DNA from: Nematopogon swammerdamellus
Lineage: Eukaryota > Arthropoda > Insecta > Lepidoptera > Adelidae
DNA length: 64,000 bases
Assembly (NCBI GenBank): GCA_946902875.1
Contig: OX336340.1
Span: forward strand, 14,895,566-14,959,565
Direction: 5' to 3'
Shown one piece after another: positions 36,201 through 64,000 of this stretch. A program made the translations under genes and the position numbers. The notes under the pieces were generated by a model. It was not told the DNA's origin. It saw nothing but the letters and a program-made list of their open reading frames with translations, and made no database searches. Within the stretch, counting starts at the first letter, position 1. Each line of letters opens with the position of its first letter.

Positions 36201-39200
36201 ACGTCGAGACTGGTAAAGTCGGGCCGCAGGAAGGTGTCCTTCTCTAGGGCGGCGCCCCAGGGCAGCAGCTTGAGCGACTCCTCTGCCCCCGCCACCAACC
36301 GACCAAACTTGGCTGACATCTCCTTATTCACCATCGCCACGAAGCCCTCGAACTCGCCCCGCTGACCGCTCGGGTCCCGGTACGTTTCGATGAACCCCTG
36401 ATACCTACAACAACAACAACAACAGTACTGTGTGGGGTCGGTACTTAATAAGAATAGTCCCACTGCATCTCTCCCCGTGCATGTCGTAAAAGGCGACTAA
36501 GGGATAAGCGGCCTGCAGACACCCCGATCGACTTGTGGCTTTCATGGAAGACATAGGCTGGCTGGGGTAGCTGGAGACTGCGGGGTTTTGCACGAAGGTC
36601 CCCAACCAAGCGGGATTAGTTTGCAGGCCTAGAGCCAACCCCAAACCAAAACAACAACAACCCCTGATACCTACAGTAGTAAAGCGCAACAAATATTTTA
36701 AAAACATTCATATTATGGACAGGTGGAAACTTCTATGTACAATCCTCAGGGCTTTACCCGACTTATATAAAACAATATGATATAATGATCTATAAAACAG
36801 TCTAAATTTAAAGTATTTCTGGGGTTAGAGATGCTTTAGAGAATAATTTCACAATAAAAATGAGGCTAGAATAGTCACAAAAAGCTAAAGTCCTACTCCA
36901 AATATAGATCTACTCCAAAATAGCCAAAAAGCTACATCAGTTGAATGTGTAAGTTAATCTTATTCTGTGAGCACTTATTTGAAAAGCCATAACATTTGTA
37001 TGGTTTATTATTTTTATTTATTAACCTCTATAGAACTCTTAATTACAATTTTTTTTATTTTTATTGGAGGCACTCTAATAAAATGGTGTTTGTGATTACG
37101 ACTAGCATTAGGATATTATTGTGGCTTACGTCTCAATGACCGGCCCTTTATCCTTTATCCAAAATCGGCTGCCTTCCTTGTGTTCATCCAGACTGCCTTC
37201 CTTGAAGCTATTGACGTAGTGCTTCAGCATCTGGTACTCGTTATCATTGTTGTTGGCAGACGCCCAGGTTTGTGCGACTGTAAGATGTTTGTTGACTTTC
37301 TTGAGGATCTCGGAGTAATCACCGCGGGTCACGCGGAAGTAGGCATTTTTGTATTTTTCTTTTTCCATCGTGAGAGGTGGACTCGCCGAAGATTCCACAC
37401 TCGCCAAGCGGTTAGTGAATAGTGGTACTGAAATTTAAACATAAACATTAGAGCAGTGCACAGCTGACTTATGGAGATTTCTGGAAGTGCATACATAAAT
37501 ACATAGCGTCACGTCTGTTTCCCAGTGGGGTAGGCAGAGACAACGGATCTCCACGTGCCACGATCGTGACACACACCTCTGCCACCTCTTCCACTCTCAT
37601 AATGTTCTTCATACATGCACGTCGATTACGGGTACACTACGCACTTGACCCTTTTTAAGCACATGGCCGATCTAGTCCAGGTACGTTCGTCTAAGGTGAC
37701 CCATCCCGACTCTTCCACTCACATTCGCTTCATAAATTTCTTTCGTTACCTACCTATTCCTATCTTCCATTCTTCCAACATAGCCAAACCACTGAAGTAT
37801 TCCTTTCTCAATCCTTGTCACTATATCGTCTTTCAGACCACAGTGCTCTCACAGTACACTATTTCTCAACCCTGAACAACAAACTTTTGCTTTACATAAC
37901 TATTTTAAAGCCAATTTGGACCTACGGAATTTAACTATGGGGAGTCAGTAGCTTCAATGTCGAAATCCTGCAAAGATTTCAAAACAACGCATTCTGCATC
38001 ATCACTAACATGCTTCATAACTCCAAAAATACTGGGATGCATGACTATCTCGAAATGCCTACAATCAAGGAGGAAATCCGAATTCACAATGGAAATATGC
38101 AAGCAGGCCGCAGTACACGTGAACAGTCTGGCACTGTAGCTCGCTGACACAACGCACGACAGAAAGACATACAAAAAAAAGGCTGAAAAGGCATACAATA
38201 TCAGCCCTAATGTCAAGACCATGACAATCCCAAACCATAGTGGCTAAACAGAGGACATGTTACTGGACTAGTGCCCCTCACATGCCATAACAAAACAAAA
38301 AATTCTGCTTATAGCACACGCTGATTGCAGATGGAAAGAATACAAGAAAAAAAAAGGTTGCTTCGACCCTGGGGGTCGCGATCCACAGTTTGAAAAGTGC
38401 TGGTCCGGACAATTTAATGTAAAACTGAGGATAAAATAAAAACTTCTACATACATCCATCTTCAGAAATAGTCTTGAAAGTTCGACAAATGTAGGCTTCA
38501 AGACGTTTCGTCTTCAGCCAATCGTTAACTAAGTCCGAATCTTCCTTCGTGCAGTTACTTGAAAAATATGTAGTGATTCCCTGGAAAAGAAAATGTGAAA
38601 GATAATAAGGGGACACTAATGTATAATAAATGCAGAATGTAAATTACAATAAACTATAATTGGCCTACCTTATCAGCTAAGCCTAAGCTCTGTAGTCTGG
38701 GTGCGAGGCTATAGATGGCATTTTGTGTATTCTGCCACAGTTTGAGGATGTGCGCGGTGTCCACTTCGTAAGCCTTGGAAGCCTTGACGATATTTTCAAA
38801 CTTCTGCTTCGGAAGGTTTGGAATGAATTTAGTGTCTCCGAAACCCTTGTAGTTGCCGCTGTTAGCGAACAGGCCCGCAGAATACACCAGAAATGCCTGC
38901 AAATTCATTAATTTGTTAAATCTACTACACAAGTTTTTTGTTCAAGTTCTTGAAAAGAAGGTGTGGAACTAAGCTTGTGATGGATTCACCGAACATATCC
39001 GGGCCCATCGGCAGTAGAGGAGGGTGTTAATCGAGGTCGGGACTAGCGAGCGCATGCTTCACGTTTCGGCTCGCATCAAGCCCTCGTCAGCTAGTCTGCG
39101 TTGACTAGGATGCGGGGAACCACCAGTCCCGCTCTCGACCTCCCTCTCTCTACCTATCCATATTCTGTAGGATGCTTCTAGTGACGTTTTCGAAGCTCTG

Positions 39201-41233
39201 TCCATATATGAGCTCCATATAAGTTCACAACTGTTCCGTATACAAATTTGTGTTTGGAAATAATTTACAACTTATCGTAATTATTAGTGACTGTTTGTTC
39301 ATTTTGTATAGGAGAAATCCTCGAAATTGAGCCTATGGCCATAAAAAATACAATAATGTGCAGGGGGCTATTTTTAATTATGCTAAATTGAACTTTACTG
39401 CAGTAGACATAAGGACGGCTTAGTAGAGTTCCCCCCTTGGGTTAAGTCACGCACACTAAAACAAAAACATACTACTCCCGATTCCCTCCATCACTAATAG
39501 TGTGTTTTACATGAGAAATATGTACAGTACACATAAATAAATACTCTTACACTAGCTAGCATGCTTTAAAATCTATTCTTTTTTTCACTCTTCCGCTGCA
39601 ATCTGCGACCGCAACCGTAATAAGCACCGATTCTATTTGCTTCTCTCGCTGCGATCTGGCTATTACTGCGGTGAGGTATATTGACCCCATTACCCTCTTC
39701 TTGTCTCGATTAAAATCTTAGGTCAAGCTCGAGACACTGTACCCTTTTTACAGGAACATCACAAAAAATGAATAAATAAATAAAAAGCTTTTCTGCTTAG
39801 CAGAATGCGGACTCATTGACTCAACAGAGCGCAACAGCACCAATTGTAATACTTGCTTGATACTAGGACAGTAGCAGTAGACAGCCTCGGTAGCTCAGTG
39901 GTGCAGTCGGTCGACTGTTGTTAAAACAACCGTAAGCACGGTCAGTAGCGCTCGACCATTGGCGGCTGACCAAGTTTCTGATTCCACGATTCCACGTAAA
40001 ACTGTAGGTCCCTTCCCTTCTTACCTTACTAGGTGGTAGGGTTTATCCCACCAGGGTTGGTACCACCGCACTGAATGAAACATAGATCGAAACGGCTATG
40101 TAAATAGTTCGTGTTTTCCGTCCAGTTCAATGTAGCCGACAAGAAATGAAGGGAAGCACTGACATGGCACCTAGTTCACCCGATGTTATGGGCTGACATC
40201 ACTTGTAGGTGATGTAGCCAAACATGTCAGTTTCCATAAAAAAAACAGGCAGAAGCTCTCCACTTCACCTATATACAACCTCGTGCAAGATTCTGCTGTC
40301 CTGGTACTTTTAGTTTAACTACATTTTCCTGTGCCAGTTTATATTTTATTTACTCGTATATTAACAAATCAAATAAGTTAAAATTGAGATGTCCCACCGT
40401 CCAATCATCTTCGCTGAGACCCGCCGCCAGTGCTGACTCCTTCAGCGTGTCCAGCGGCTGGGCGACGAAGATTCGGTGCAGCAGCGAGAACACTAGCGGG
40501 GACTCCGGGCTCGTCTGCACCAGCACTATCAAACCTCCGTGCCACGCCGCCTGCAGTTTAACAAGGAACATTTACTTACGTAAACATCTAGTTACGTTTT
40601 GTATTTTTAAGATTTTAATATTTCACTACAGATACTCAAATTTTACGGTTTTTATTCATATGTTTATAAAAATACAATTACATTAATTTTACACAATTTA
40701 TGTATTCAGTCAGATGATGACAGAAATTGTCAGCCTCGGTAGCTCACTTGATCTTAAAGTACACTTGGGCGCGGTCAGAAATTGGAAGGGTTAACGTTCG
40801 ACCGTCGGAGGCTGACAATGGTTCAAATTCAATTTAAAAACTGTAGGTCCCTTCCCTTCTTACCTTACTAGGTGGTAGCGTTTATTTAACCTAACCGGGT
40901 TGATACCACTGCGCTGAATGAAAAGTTGGTTGGAAAGGCTATGTAAATAATTCATGTTTTTCTTCCAGTTCAGTGTAGCCAGCACAACCAAAAGGAAGCA
41001 CTGACATGGCACCTAGTTCGCCAAGGTGTTATGAACTGACATCATGGATGTTGTAGGTGATGTAGCCAACCGTGTCAGTTTCCATAAATTAATTAATTAA
41101 TAAAAAATACCTGACTAAGAAAATGAGCGTAAAGTTTTTCATTGCGCGTTAGGTTGTTGAATGCGAGTTCGCAGTCCAGCTCCACCACCTTCTGGCTGTT
41201 GGGCAGTTGGAAGTGGGACTTGTCCTCCGGCAT
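27231..41233 (-). CDS. DPP3: Dipeptidyl peptidase III (complete, 13 coding exons)
   Basis: Family M49 cytosolic zinc exopeptidase that removes dipeptides from the N-termini of short peptides. Exons in transcript order: 41233-41111, 40550-40398, 38896-38669, 38580-38454, 37427-37130, 36404-36151, 35412-35270, 34318-34207, 33665-33533, 30308-30185, 29399-29252, 28650-28474, 27394-27231. They sum to 2184 nt, 727 aa plus TAA, close to the human length of 737. The zinc and catalytic motif HELLGH is at about residues 448-453 and EECRAE at about 505-510, both intact. Other landmarks are [59 protein letters not shown] and [12 protein letters not shown]. The start chosen ([12 protein letters not shown]) aligns with the family N-terminus. 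Introns contain SINEs, a hAT-like element, a cox2 NUMT and LINE pieces; the exons look undamaged. Upstream non-coding exons were not identified. Confidence 0.97.
27762..28190. repeat. Two fragments of the (GTT)n-ended retroelement family
   Basis: About 27762-27955 contains one diverged unit of the 89-bp repeat (CCCTTCGTTGGTTGTCAAG ... GCATCCCCTGCACAGTGGAC). About 27985-28190 begins with (GTT)n and TTTGGTTTGGGGTTGGCTCT and matches 36410-36660 in reverse. Both are in the last DPP3 intron. Confidence 0.6.
28700..28930 (-). repeat. Diverged 3' end of the RLE-type LINE family
   Basis: It shares CCCTCGTCAGCTAGTCTGC and TCCCTCTCTCTACC with 30800-31350 and 38945-39225, with lower identity. Confidence 0.5.
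29400..30184. other. DPP3 intron 10, nothing recognised
   Basis: AT-rich intron between the exons at 29252-29399 and 30185-30308. No repeat family was recognised. Confidence 0.5.
30460..30690 (-). mobile_element. 5'-truncated SINE-B copy
   Basis: In reverse it reads the SINE-B core (GGTTGGTACCACCGCACTGA) to tail (GTCAGTTTCCATAAAAAAAA). The 5S-like head is absent. Confidence 0.75.
30800..31350 (-). pseudogene. LINE C-terminal fragment with VELTVPWE
   Basis: The minus strand encodes [15 protein letters not shown], then [34 protein letters not shown] and a [14 protein letters not shown] end. The VELTVPWE...K..KY arrangement is the hallmark of a restriction-like endonuclease domain at the C-terminus of some non-LTR elements. 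Truncated copies occur at 38945-39225 and 28700-28930 (minus), and 45200-45285 and 61643-61700 (plus). Confidence 0.65.
31560..31968 (+). mobile_element. SINE-A copy with tRNA-like head
   Basis: GGCGGGTGGCCGAGTGGTTT provides an A box and GGTTCGAATCC a B box about 50 nt later, matching a class II-like tRNA. The body contains GTAGGTCCCTTCCCTTGCC and TTGGTACCACCG, shared with SINE-B. The head carries an 18-bp tandem duplication. The element is interrupted at 31968 by the hAT-like insertion, and its tail resumes at 33093 (CTGATTACATAAAAAAA). Confidence 0.8.
31969..33092. mobile_element. Non-autonomous hAT-like element inside a SINE tail
   Basis: Terminal inverted repeats of about 27 bp start CAGACATCGGAATCC at the left and CATACATCGGAATCC (read inward) at the right. 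The 8 bp CTGATTAC flank both ends (31961-31968 and 33093-33100). An 8-bp duplication fits the hAT superfamily. No transposase ORF remains in its 1124 bp. Confidence 0.75.
32186..32890. repeat. Inverted and direct repeats inside the hAT-like element
   Basis: About 32188-32232 pairs with 32631-32680 as an inverted repeat (GGGGGGTTCTGTATC and complement). About 32262-32470 is repeated directly at 32682-32890 (GGTGGTTGATTTTTATA, CATTATGATGTAACACGTG). This suggests a nested insertion followed by a duplication. Confidence 0.7.
33455..33530. repeat. DPP3: 16-bp tandem repeat next to the DPP3 exon 9 donor
   Basis: TTATAGAGATATCTTG is repeated about four times, the last copy diverged, ending one base before the donor of exon 33533-33665. 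Confidence 0.8.
33533..33665 (-). CDS. DPP3: DPP3 exon 9 with EECRAE
   Basis: This exon encodes [19 protein letters not shown], supplying the third zinc ligand of the family. Its donor GTGAGG abuts a 16-bp tandem repeat in the following intron. Confidence 0.95.
33666..34206. other. DPP3 intron 8, nothing recognised
   Basis: AT-rich intron with a poly-T/poly-A run near 33880 and 34105. No gene or known repeat. Confidence 0.5.
34207..34318 (-). CDS. DPP3: DPP3 exon 8 with HELLGH
   Basis: This exon encodes [17 protein letters not shown], the zinc-binding and catalytic HExxGH motif of M49 peptidases. It is flanked by a GCGCAG acceptor and a CCG|GTAACT donor. Confidence 0.95.
34411..34630 (-). 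pseudogene. cox2: NUMT: nuclear copy of mitochondrial cox2
   Basis: Read on the minus strand with the invertebrate mitochondrial code, it gives [48 protein letters not shown] and SEICGANH, collinear with cytochrome c oxidase subunit II. The W in NSWTIP is TGA, a stop in nuclear code. Normal cox2 has [13 protein letters not shown] at the copper site; this copy reads [13 protein letters not shown], so it has decayed. It lies in DPP3 intron 7. Confidence 0.9.
34860..34925. repeat. Diverged dispersed-repeat copy
   Basis: AAACCGGTCAATTGCGAATT and CGCGCCGAGGGT resemble the family at 6630-6990. The remainder of the intron up to 35269 shows nothing else. Confidence 0.35.
35535..35928 (-). mobile_element. 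SINE-A copy
   Basis: Full-length reverse-oriented copy: tRNA-like head at the right (GGATTCGAACCTC, CACTCGGCCACCCGCCGC) and tail at the left (poly-T then ATGTAATCCGGTATGGGTG). It lies in DPP3 intron 6. Confidence 0.8.
36395..36675 (-). mobile_element. Retroelement insertion at the DPP3 exon 6 acceptor, 15-bp TSD
   Basis: CCCCTGATACCTACA is present at 36395-36409 and 36661-36675. The 251 bp between have simple-repeat ends ((CAA)n) and match the LINE family at 27985-28190, including its GTCCCCAACCAAGCGGGATT block. The left duplicate contains the last 10 bases of DPP3 exon 6 as read on the + strand, plus the acceptor AG. Confidence 0.9.
36676..37129. other. DPP3 intron 5, nothing recognised
   Basis: AT-rich intron sequence with no exon or known repeat. 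Confidence 0.5.
37505..37650. repeat. Dispersed repeat shared with 23930-24010
   Basis: CTGTTTCCCAGTGGGGTAGG then ACGTGCCACGATCGTGACAC parallels the earlier copy. Probably a retroelement 3' region; the family is not identified. Confidence 0.5.
37868..38170 (+). pseudogene. Jockey-like LINE RT fragment
   Basis: With frameshifts, the + strand reads a WTYGI...LWG segment, [17 protein letters not shown] and [13 protein letters not shown]. This matches the same region of the LINE at 53000-56105 (IWTYGIQLWGSAS, IEILERFQSKTLRTI). Confidence 0.6.
38945..39225 (-). repeat. Truncated 3' end of the RLE-type LINE family
   Basis: Highly similar to 30820-31110 (CATATCCGGGCCCATCGGCA, CCCTCGTCAGCTAGTCTGCG, GATGCTTCTAGTGACG). 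Confidence 0.75.
39230..39880. other. DPP3 intron 2, nothing recognised
   Basis: AT-rich intron sequence between LINE and SINE fragments. No coding sequence. Confidence 0.5.
39883..40240 (+). mobile_element. SINE-B copy
   Basis: Full-length with head GCCTCGGTAGCTCAGTGG, core GTAGGTCCCTTCCCTTCTTA and tail CAGTTTCCATAAAAAAAA. The 5S-like part is partly deleted. Confidence 0.8.
40731..41092 (+). mobile_element. SINE-B copy
   Basis: Full-length with GCCTCGGTAGCTCA, TGGGCGCGGTCAGAAATTGG, the common core and tail GTCAGTTTCCATAAATTAAT. Its tail ends about 20 bp from the donor of DPP3 exon 1. Confidence 0.8.
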
Positions 41234-41235
41234 GT

Positions 41236-42660
41236 CTGCAACAAACATAAACACAGTTACTGCAAAACCAGTATTATCCAAACTCGCATTAACCAAGGTC
41301 GCGTTTAATCGAGCTTCTTCGAGCCACACCCCTTACTTTTTGTTGGTTACTTTTTCCTCTACGACTATAAGCGTATGTGCGTAGCATACATGTTCATTCA
41401 CATGTATGGGTGCTTGCCGCTTCTGGGCGATAGCCATATAATCTGTTTCTGTGGGATTATATTTTTAACCCTCAAAAAACGATGTGGTTGTATCTTTAAC
41501 AGGACCTCAAATTAAAGGTAGATTGAATAAGTACTCCAATACCTAAGTTATTATCTCAAATATGCGTAAAGATAGTCGAGGGGACAAGACGAGCGCATTC
41601 AAATGTAAATAAGAACTATAAACTGTAGGAAGTACTGACCGCTGTAATGGAAAAAAAGATGCTGTAGTGTCGGCTTCGAATCCAGCGTTGAAGGCCTCAC
41701 CGGTGACCACAGACCCCGCACAGATAAGCAAGAACGGGTTATCCGCGTCGCCGTACCGGCTATCCGCCACAACCCACTCTGCATTTAGACGACGGGCGTC
41801 TAGTCTGTGGATGCTACGTCCCTATCAACCACCTATACAGACCCGAGTTTATAAGAACAAACCGTAATTTACTTACTTCTTGATAGTTTGAGACACCGGT
41901 GTATGCAGTAATCGAAAATACAGGCAAAGTAAATTAACTAAGTAGGTACGTCGTATCGTCAATATGAGTTGAACATTTTAATCGTTGTGTTCAAACTCTG
42001 CAGTTGAATGAATTCGTTCTAGCGACGAACGGACAGGCAGGATTCAGGACAAACCACGCACGCACAATGAAGACGCAAGACAAGAAAGAACACAAGTACA
42101 AGAACACCGAGAAAATCCCCCATACAAGTTACTCTATGACCGAAAGAGAACAGTGAACGAACACCGAGGACATGACATCAAAGAGGATATAACCACTGCG
42201 TTTCATGACATGACAAGACAAATTGACAACAAAGCGTGAGAAGAACGTGACGAGCGAATTCCATTTTATTTTTTATTTTTTTAGATTAATTCGTCTCCTC
42301 CCGAAACAGGCAAAACTCATTAGAGTATACAGCCATTTCTTTTGTAGCTTTAACGTCTGTTGTATAAATAAATTCTCGGCCCGCGAGAACCACAAAATTA
42401 TATTTTTTTAATTACAACGACGACGCGACAAACTTCCGCCGTCCGCCATGTTATTTATTTTACTCTATAAGCGAATTTCATTTTTCGTTCTACTTTTTTT
42501 TTATTAATCGCATAACGGCTCTGGATACAAAGTCCATTGGAGCCATAAAAACCAGTAAATATAAAAACCCCGTCAAATTCAAGATGGTTTCCCTAATTTT
42601 TTCGCAATAAAATAAAGTTATTTTTTTACGAAGTCTATCTCTACCTATAGTTTAATACGG
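41236..42660. other. DPP3 upstream region
   Basis: This should hold the DPP3 promoter and any non-coding first exon; neither was resolved. On the minus strand, 41640-41835 is open and coding-like (RRLNAEWVVADSRYGDADNP, FLLICAGSVVTGEAFNAGFE) but has no ATG in frame after the upstream TAG. I do not recognise it. Confidence 0.35.
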
Positions 42661-42663
42661 CAA

Positions 42664-42952
42664 GTCAATCAGCGTGTGTATACGTCCACTGCTGGACATA
42701 GCTTCTCAAATTTTCTTCCAGTCCTCCCGGCCTTTAGTCAGCGGTACGGAACCGCAGATTGCCTTCGAGACGTACGTCGTCCCATCTGGCGAGTGGACTC
42801 ACAGATTACTGATTGATGGGTGGACTTCCCACACTCCGTTTCCCTGACCACAGCCGCCAGTGTAGAACCCGTTTACTCCAAAGGTCGTCGTCTCGTCTCG
42901 TCGGCTGCCGTGCCCAGCCCACTGTCATTTGAGCTTAGCCACCCGGTGGCCT
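42664..42952 (-). pseudogene. RTE-type LINE fragment
   Basis: Collinear with 11391-11650 (CGTCCACTGCTGGACATA, CCAGTCCTCCCGGCCTT, GAGCTTAGCCACCCGGTG), with an insertion and several frameshifts. Confidence 0.7.
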
Positions 42953-42956
42953 AAAT

Positions 42957-43466
42957 CCAAAGTCTAGTATGCGAGTTGCTCTGATTGGTCGATGCCAGTT
43001 TGGCGGGAAATTTAAATTTGACATGGCTCCGCCTCCGGCACTTCCAGCGTACCTACTGAATCCGATATTCGTTTGGTCGTTTATGTAATTTGGTGGCTCA
43101 GTGGTAGGGAGTAGGATTTTATTTTTACGAGATCTCGACCATGGGTTCGTGTTCCTTTTGCCAAAATTTGTTTTGTTTTACTTTTTTTTTAAAGCAATGT
43201 GAGGAAGATAAATGATATGATATTAGGTTATGGTTATATTTTTATAACCACCTAAAAAAACTTTATTTTCGAGAATATTTTCGAAAATATTTCCGAAATT
43301 TATATTTCTTACTTTTTTTTGTTAAGCTATGTTAGGGTGTTTATTAGGTTATGGTTATTTTTTATAACCACCTAAAAAAACAATGTTTTCGAAAATACTT
43401 CTTAAATTTAAATTTCCCGCCAAACTGAGAACGACCAATCAGAGCAACTCGCCTACTAGACTTTGG
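42957..43466. mobile_element. MITE with about 60-bp terminal inverted repeats
   Basis: CCAAAGTCTAGTATGCGAG... at the left is mirrored by ...CGCCTACTAGACTTTGG at the right, and pairing continues through GTTGCTCTGATTGGTCG and AATTTAAATTT. Inside are a tRNA-like relic (GGTGGCTCAGTGGTAGG ... GGGTTCG, 43090-43160) and two direct copies of a segment ending ATAACCACCTAAAAAAA. Confidence 0.75.
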
Positions 43467-43897
43467 AAATACGCGGGCGGGCATTTGTATTTCTTTGTCT
43501 AATGAAATATGGGCTGATGAATTAATATAATATCTCAACTCAACTCTCGTTCTTATAGTACGGACGACTAGAATTAAACTTTTTTTACCTGACAGTTCCT
43601 GATGCCTACATATTACGTAGGCATTTCTCTATCTTTCAATATGAAAAGGAAAGAGCGAGAAACAATACTAATTGCACAATCGCTGTCGGAACAGACCACC
43701 GATATGAATGAACGAAGTAAACATTCAACATGGATCCCGTCCCGAGTAGAATAACCATGGAGTTTCATTGAACAAATTTGTAGTTTTGAATGCAGAACGG
43801 CAATGTAGGATATTATTGCGCGACGAGTGCGTCGGAACTGTGTGCGGTGCAGCTTGTGGCATATAGTGAGGATCGGAGCGAGCGCGGCACAGGCAGA
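43467..43897. promoter_or_regulatory. Vilse 5' flank
   Basis: This is the stretch directly upstream of the Vilse start codon. It becomes more GC-rich from about 43810. No TATA box or confident initiator was found, so the promoter position is inferred only from location. Confidence 0.3.
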
Positions 43898-63882
<19,985 letters not shown>

Positions 63883-64000
63883 GTATTTATGTCACATTAT
63901 TTTTTCAATTATGTTTCATTGCCATTGCGAGACATGCGTGGTGTTTACATAGATTCATACCATTTCCCCTTTTTCCCTGAGCCGCTCAGTGTCGGCGGGA

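Noticed and set aside
41640..41835. N-terminal extension of DPP3
   Set aside because: No in-frame ATG after the upstream TAG, and the family N-terminus is already explained by the ATG at 41233-41231.

Overview
The window is nuclear DNA of an insect, most likely a moth or butterfly. Three intron-rich genes sit in an AT-rich background full of short mobile elements: SINEs, foldback MITEs, hAT-like elements, several LINE families, a Helitron remnant and a Mutator-like transposase. A degenerate mitochondrial cox2 copy still carries TGA where tryptophan is expected. There is no bacterial or organellar gene layout, no CRISPR array and no free-standing tRNA or rRNA gene.

Layout. (1) 2.6-21.9 kb, + strand: 19 phase-consistent exons of a long disordered protein ending in a 4.1-kb exon and a short terminal exon. 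It best fits the N-terminal part of a supervillin-like (Svil) cytoskeletal protein; its 5' end lies left of the window, and no gelsolin or headpiece domain is visible. (2) 21.9-27.2 kb: a quiet AT-rich stretch (3' UTR or intergenic), then a decayed LINE. (3) 27.2-41.2 kb, - strand: a complete dipeptidyl peptidase III gene, 13 coding exons summing to 2184 nt (727 aa plus stop), with HELLGH and EECRAE intact. (4) 43.9-63.9 kb, + strand: the 5' part of a Vilse/ARHGAP39-type RhoGAP gene with two N-terminal WW domains; its MyTH4 and RhoGAP exons would lie right of the window. Its 14.7-kb intron holds a dense nest of transposons and satellites.

The three genes share no obvious pathway. DPP III is a cytosolic zinc exopeptidase. 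Vilse and the Svil-like protein both act on the actin cytoskeleton, one through Rac/Cdc42 signalling and the other as a scaffold. DPP3 and Vilse are divergent, with 2.7 kb between their start codons.

The most unusual observations concern mobile DNA. A retroelement insertion duplicated the 3' splice site of DPP3 exon 6. Two SINE families share one central core but carry different polymerase-III heads, one tRNA-like and one resembling the 5S rRNA internal promoter. A 1.1-kb hAT-like element sits in a SINE tail with an 8-bp target duplication. A 109-bp satellite repeats a YY1/Pho-like motif about 18 times and has an inverted, diverged relative 8 kb away. A near-perfect 0.56-kb palindrome also lies in the Vilse intron. 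Coordinates were read by eye; exon phases were checked by hand.
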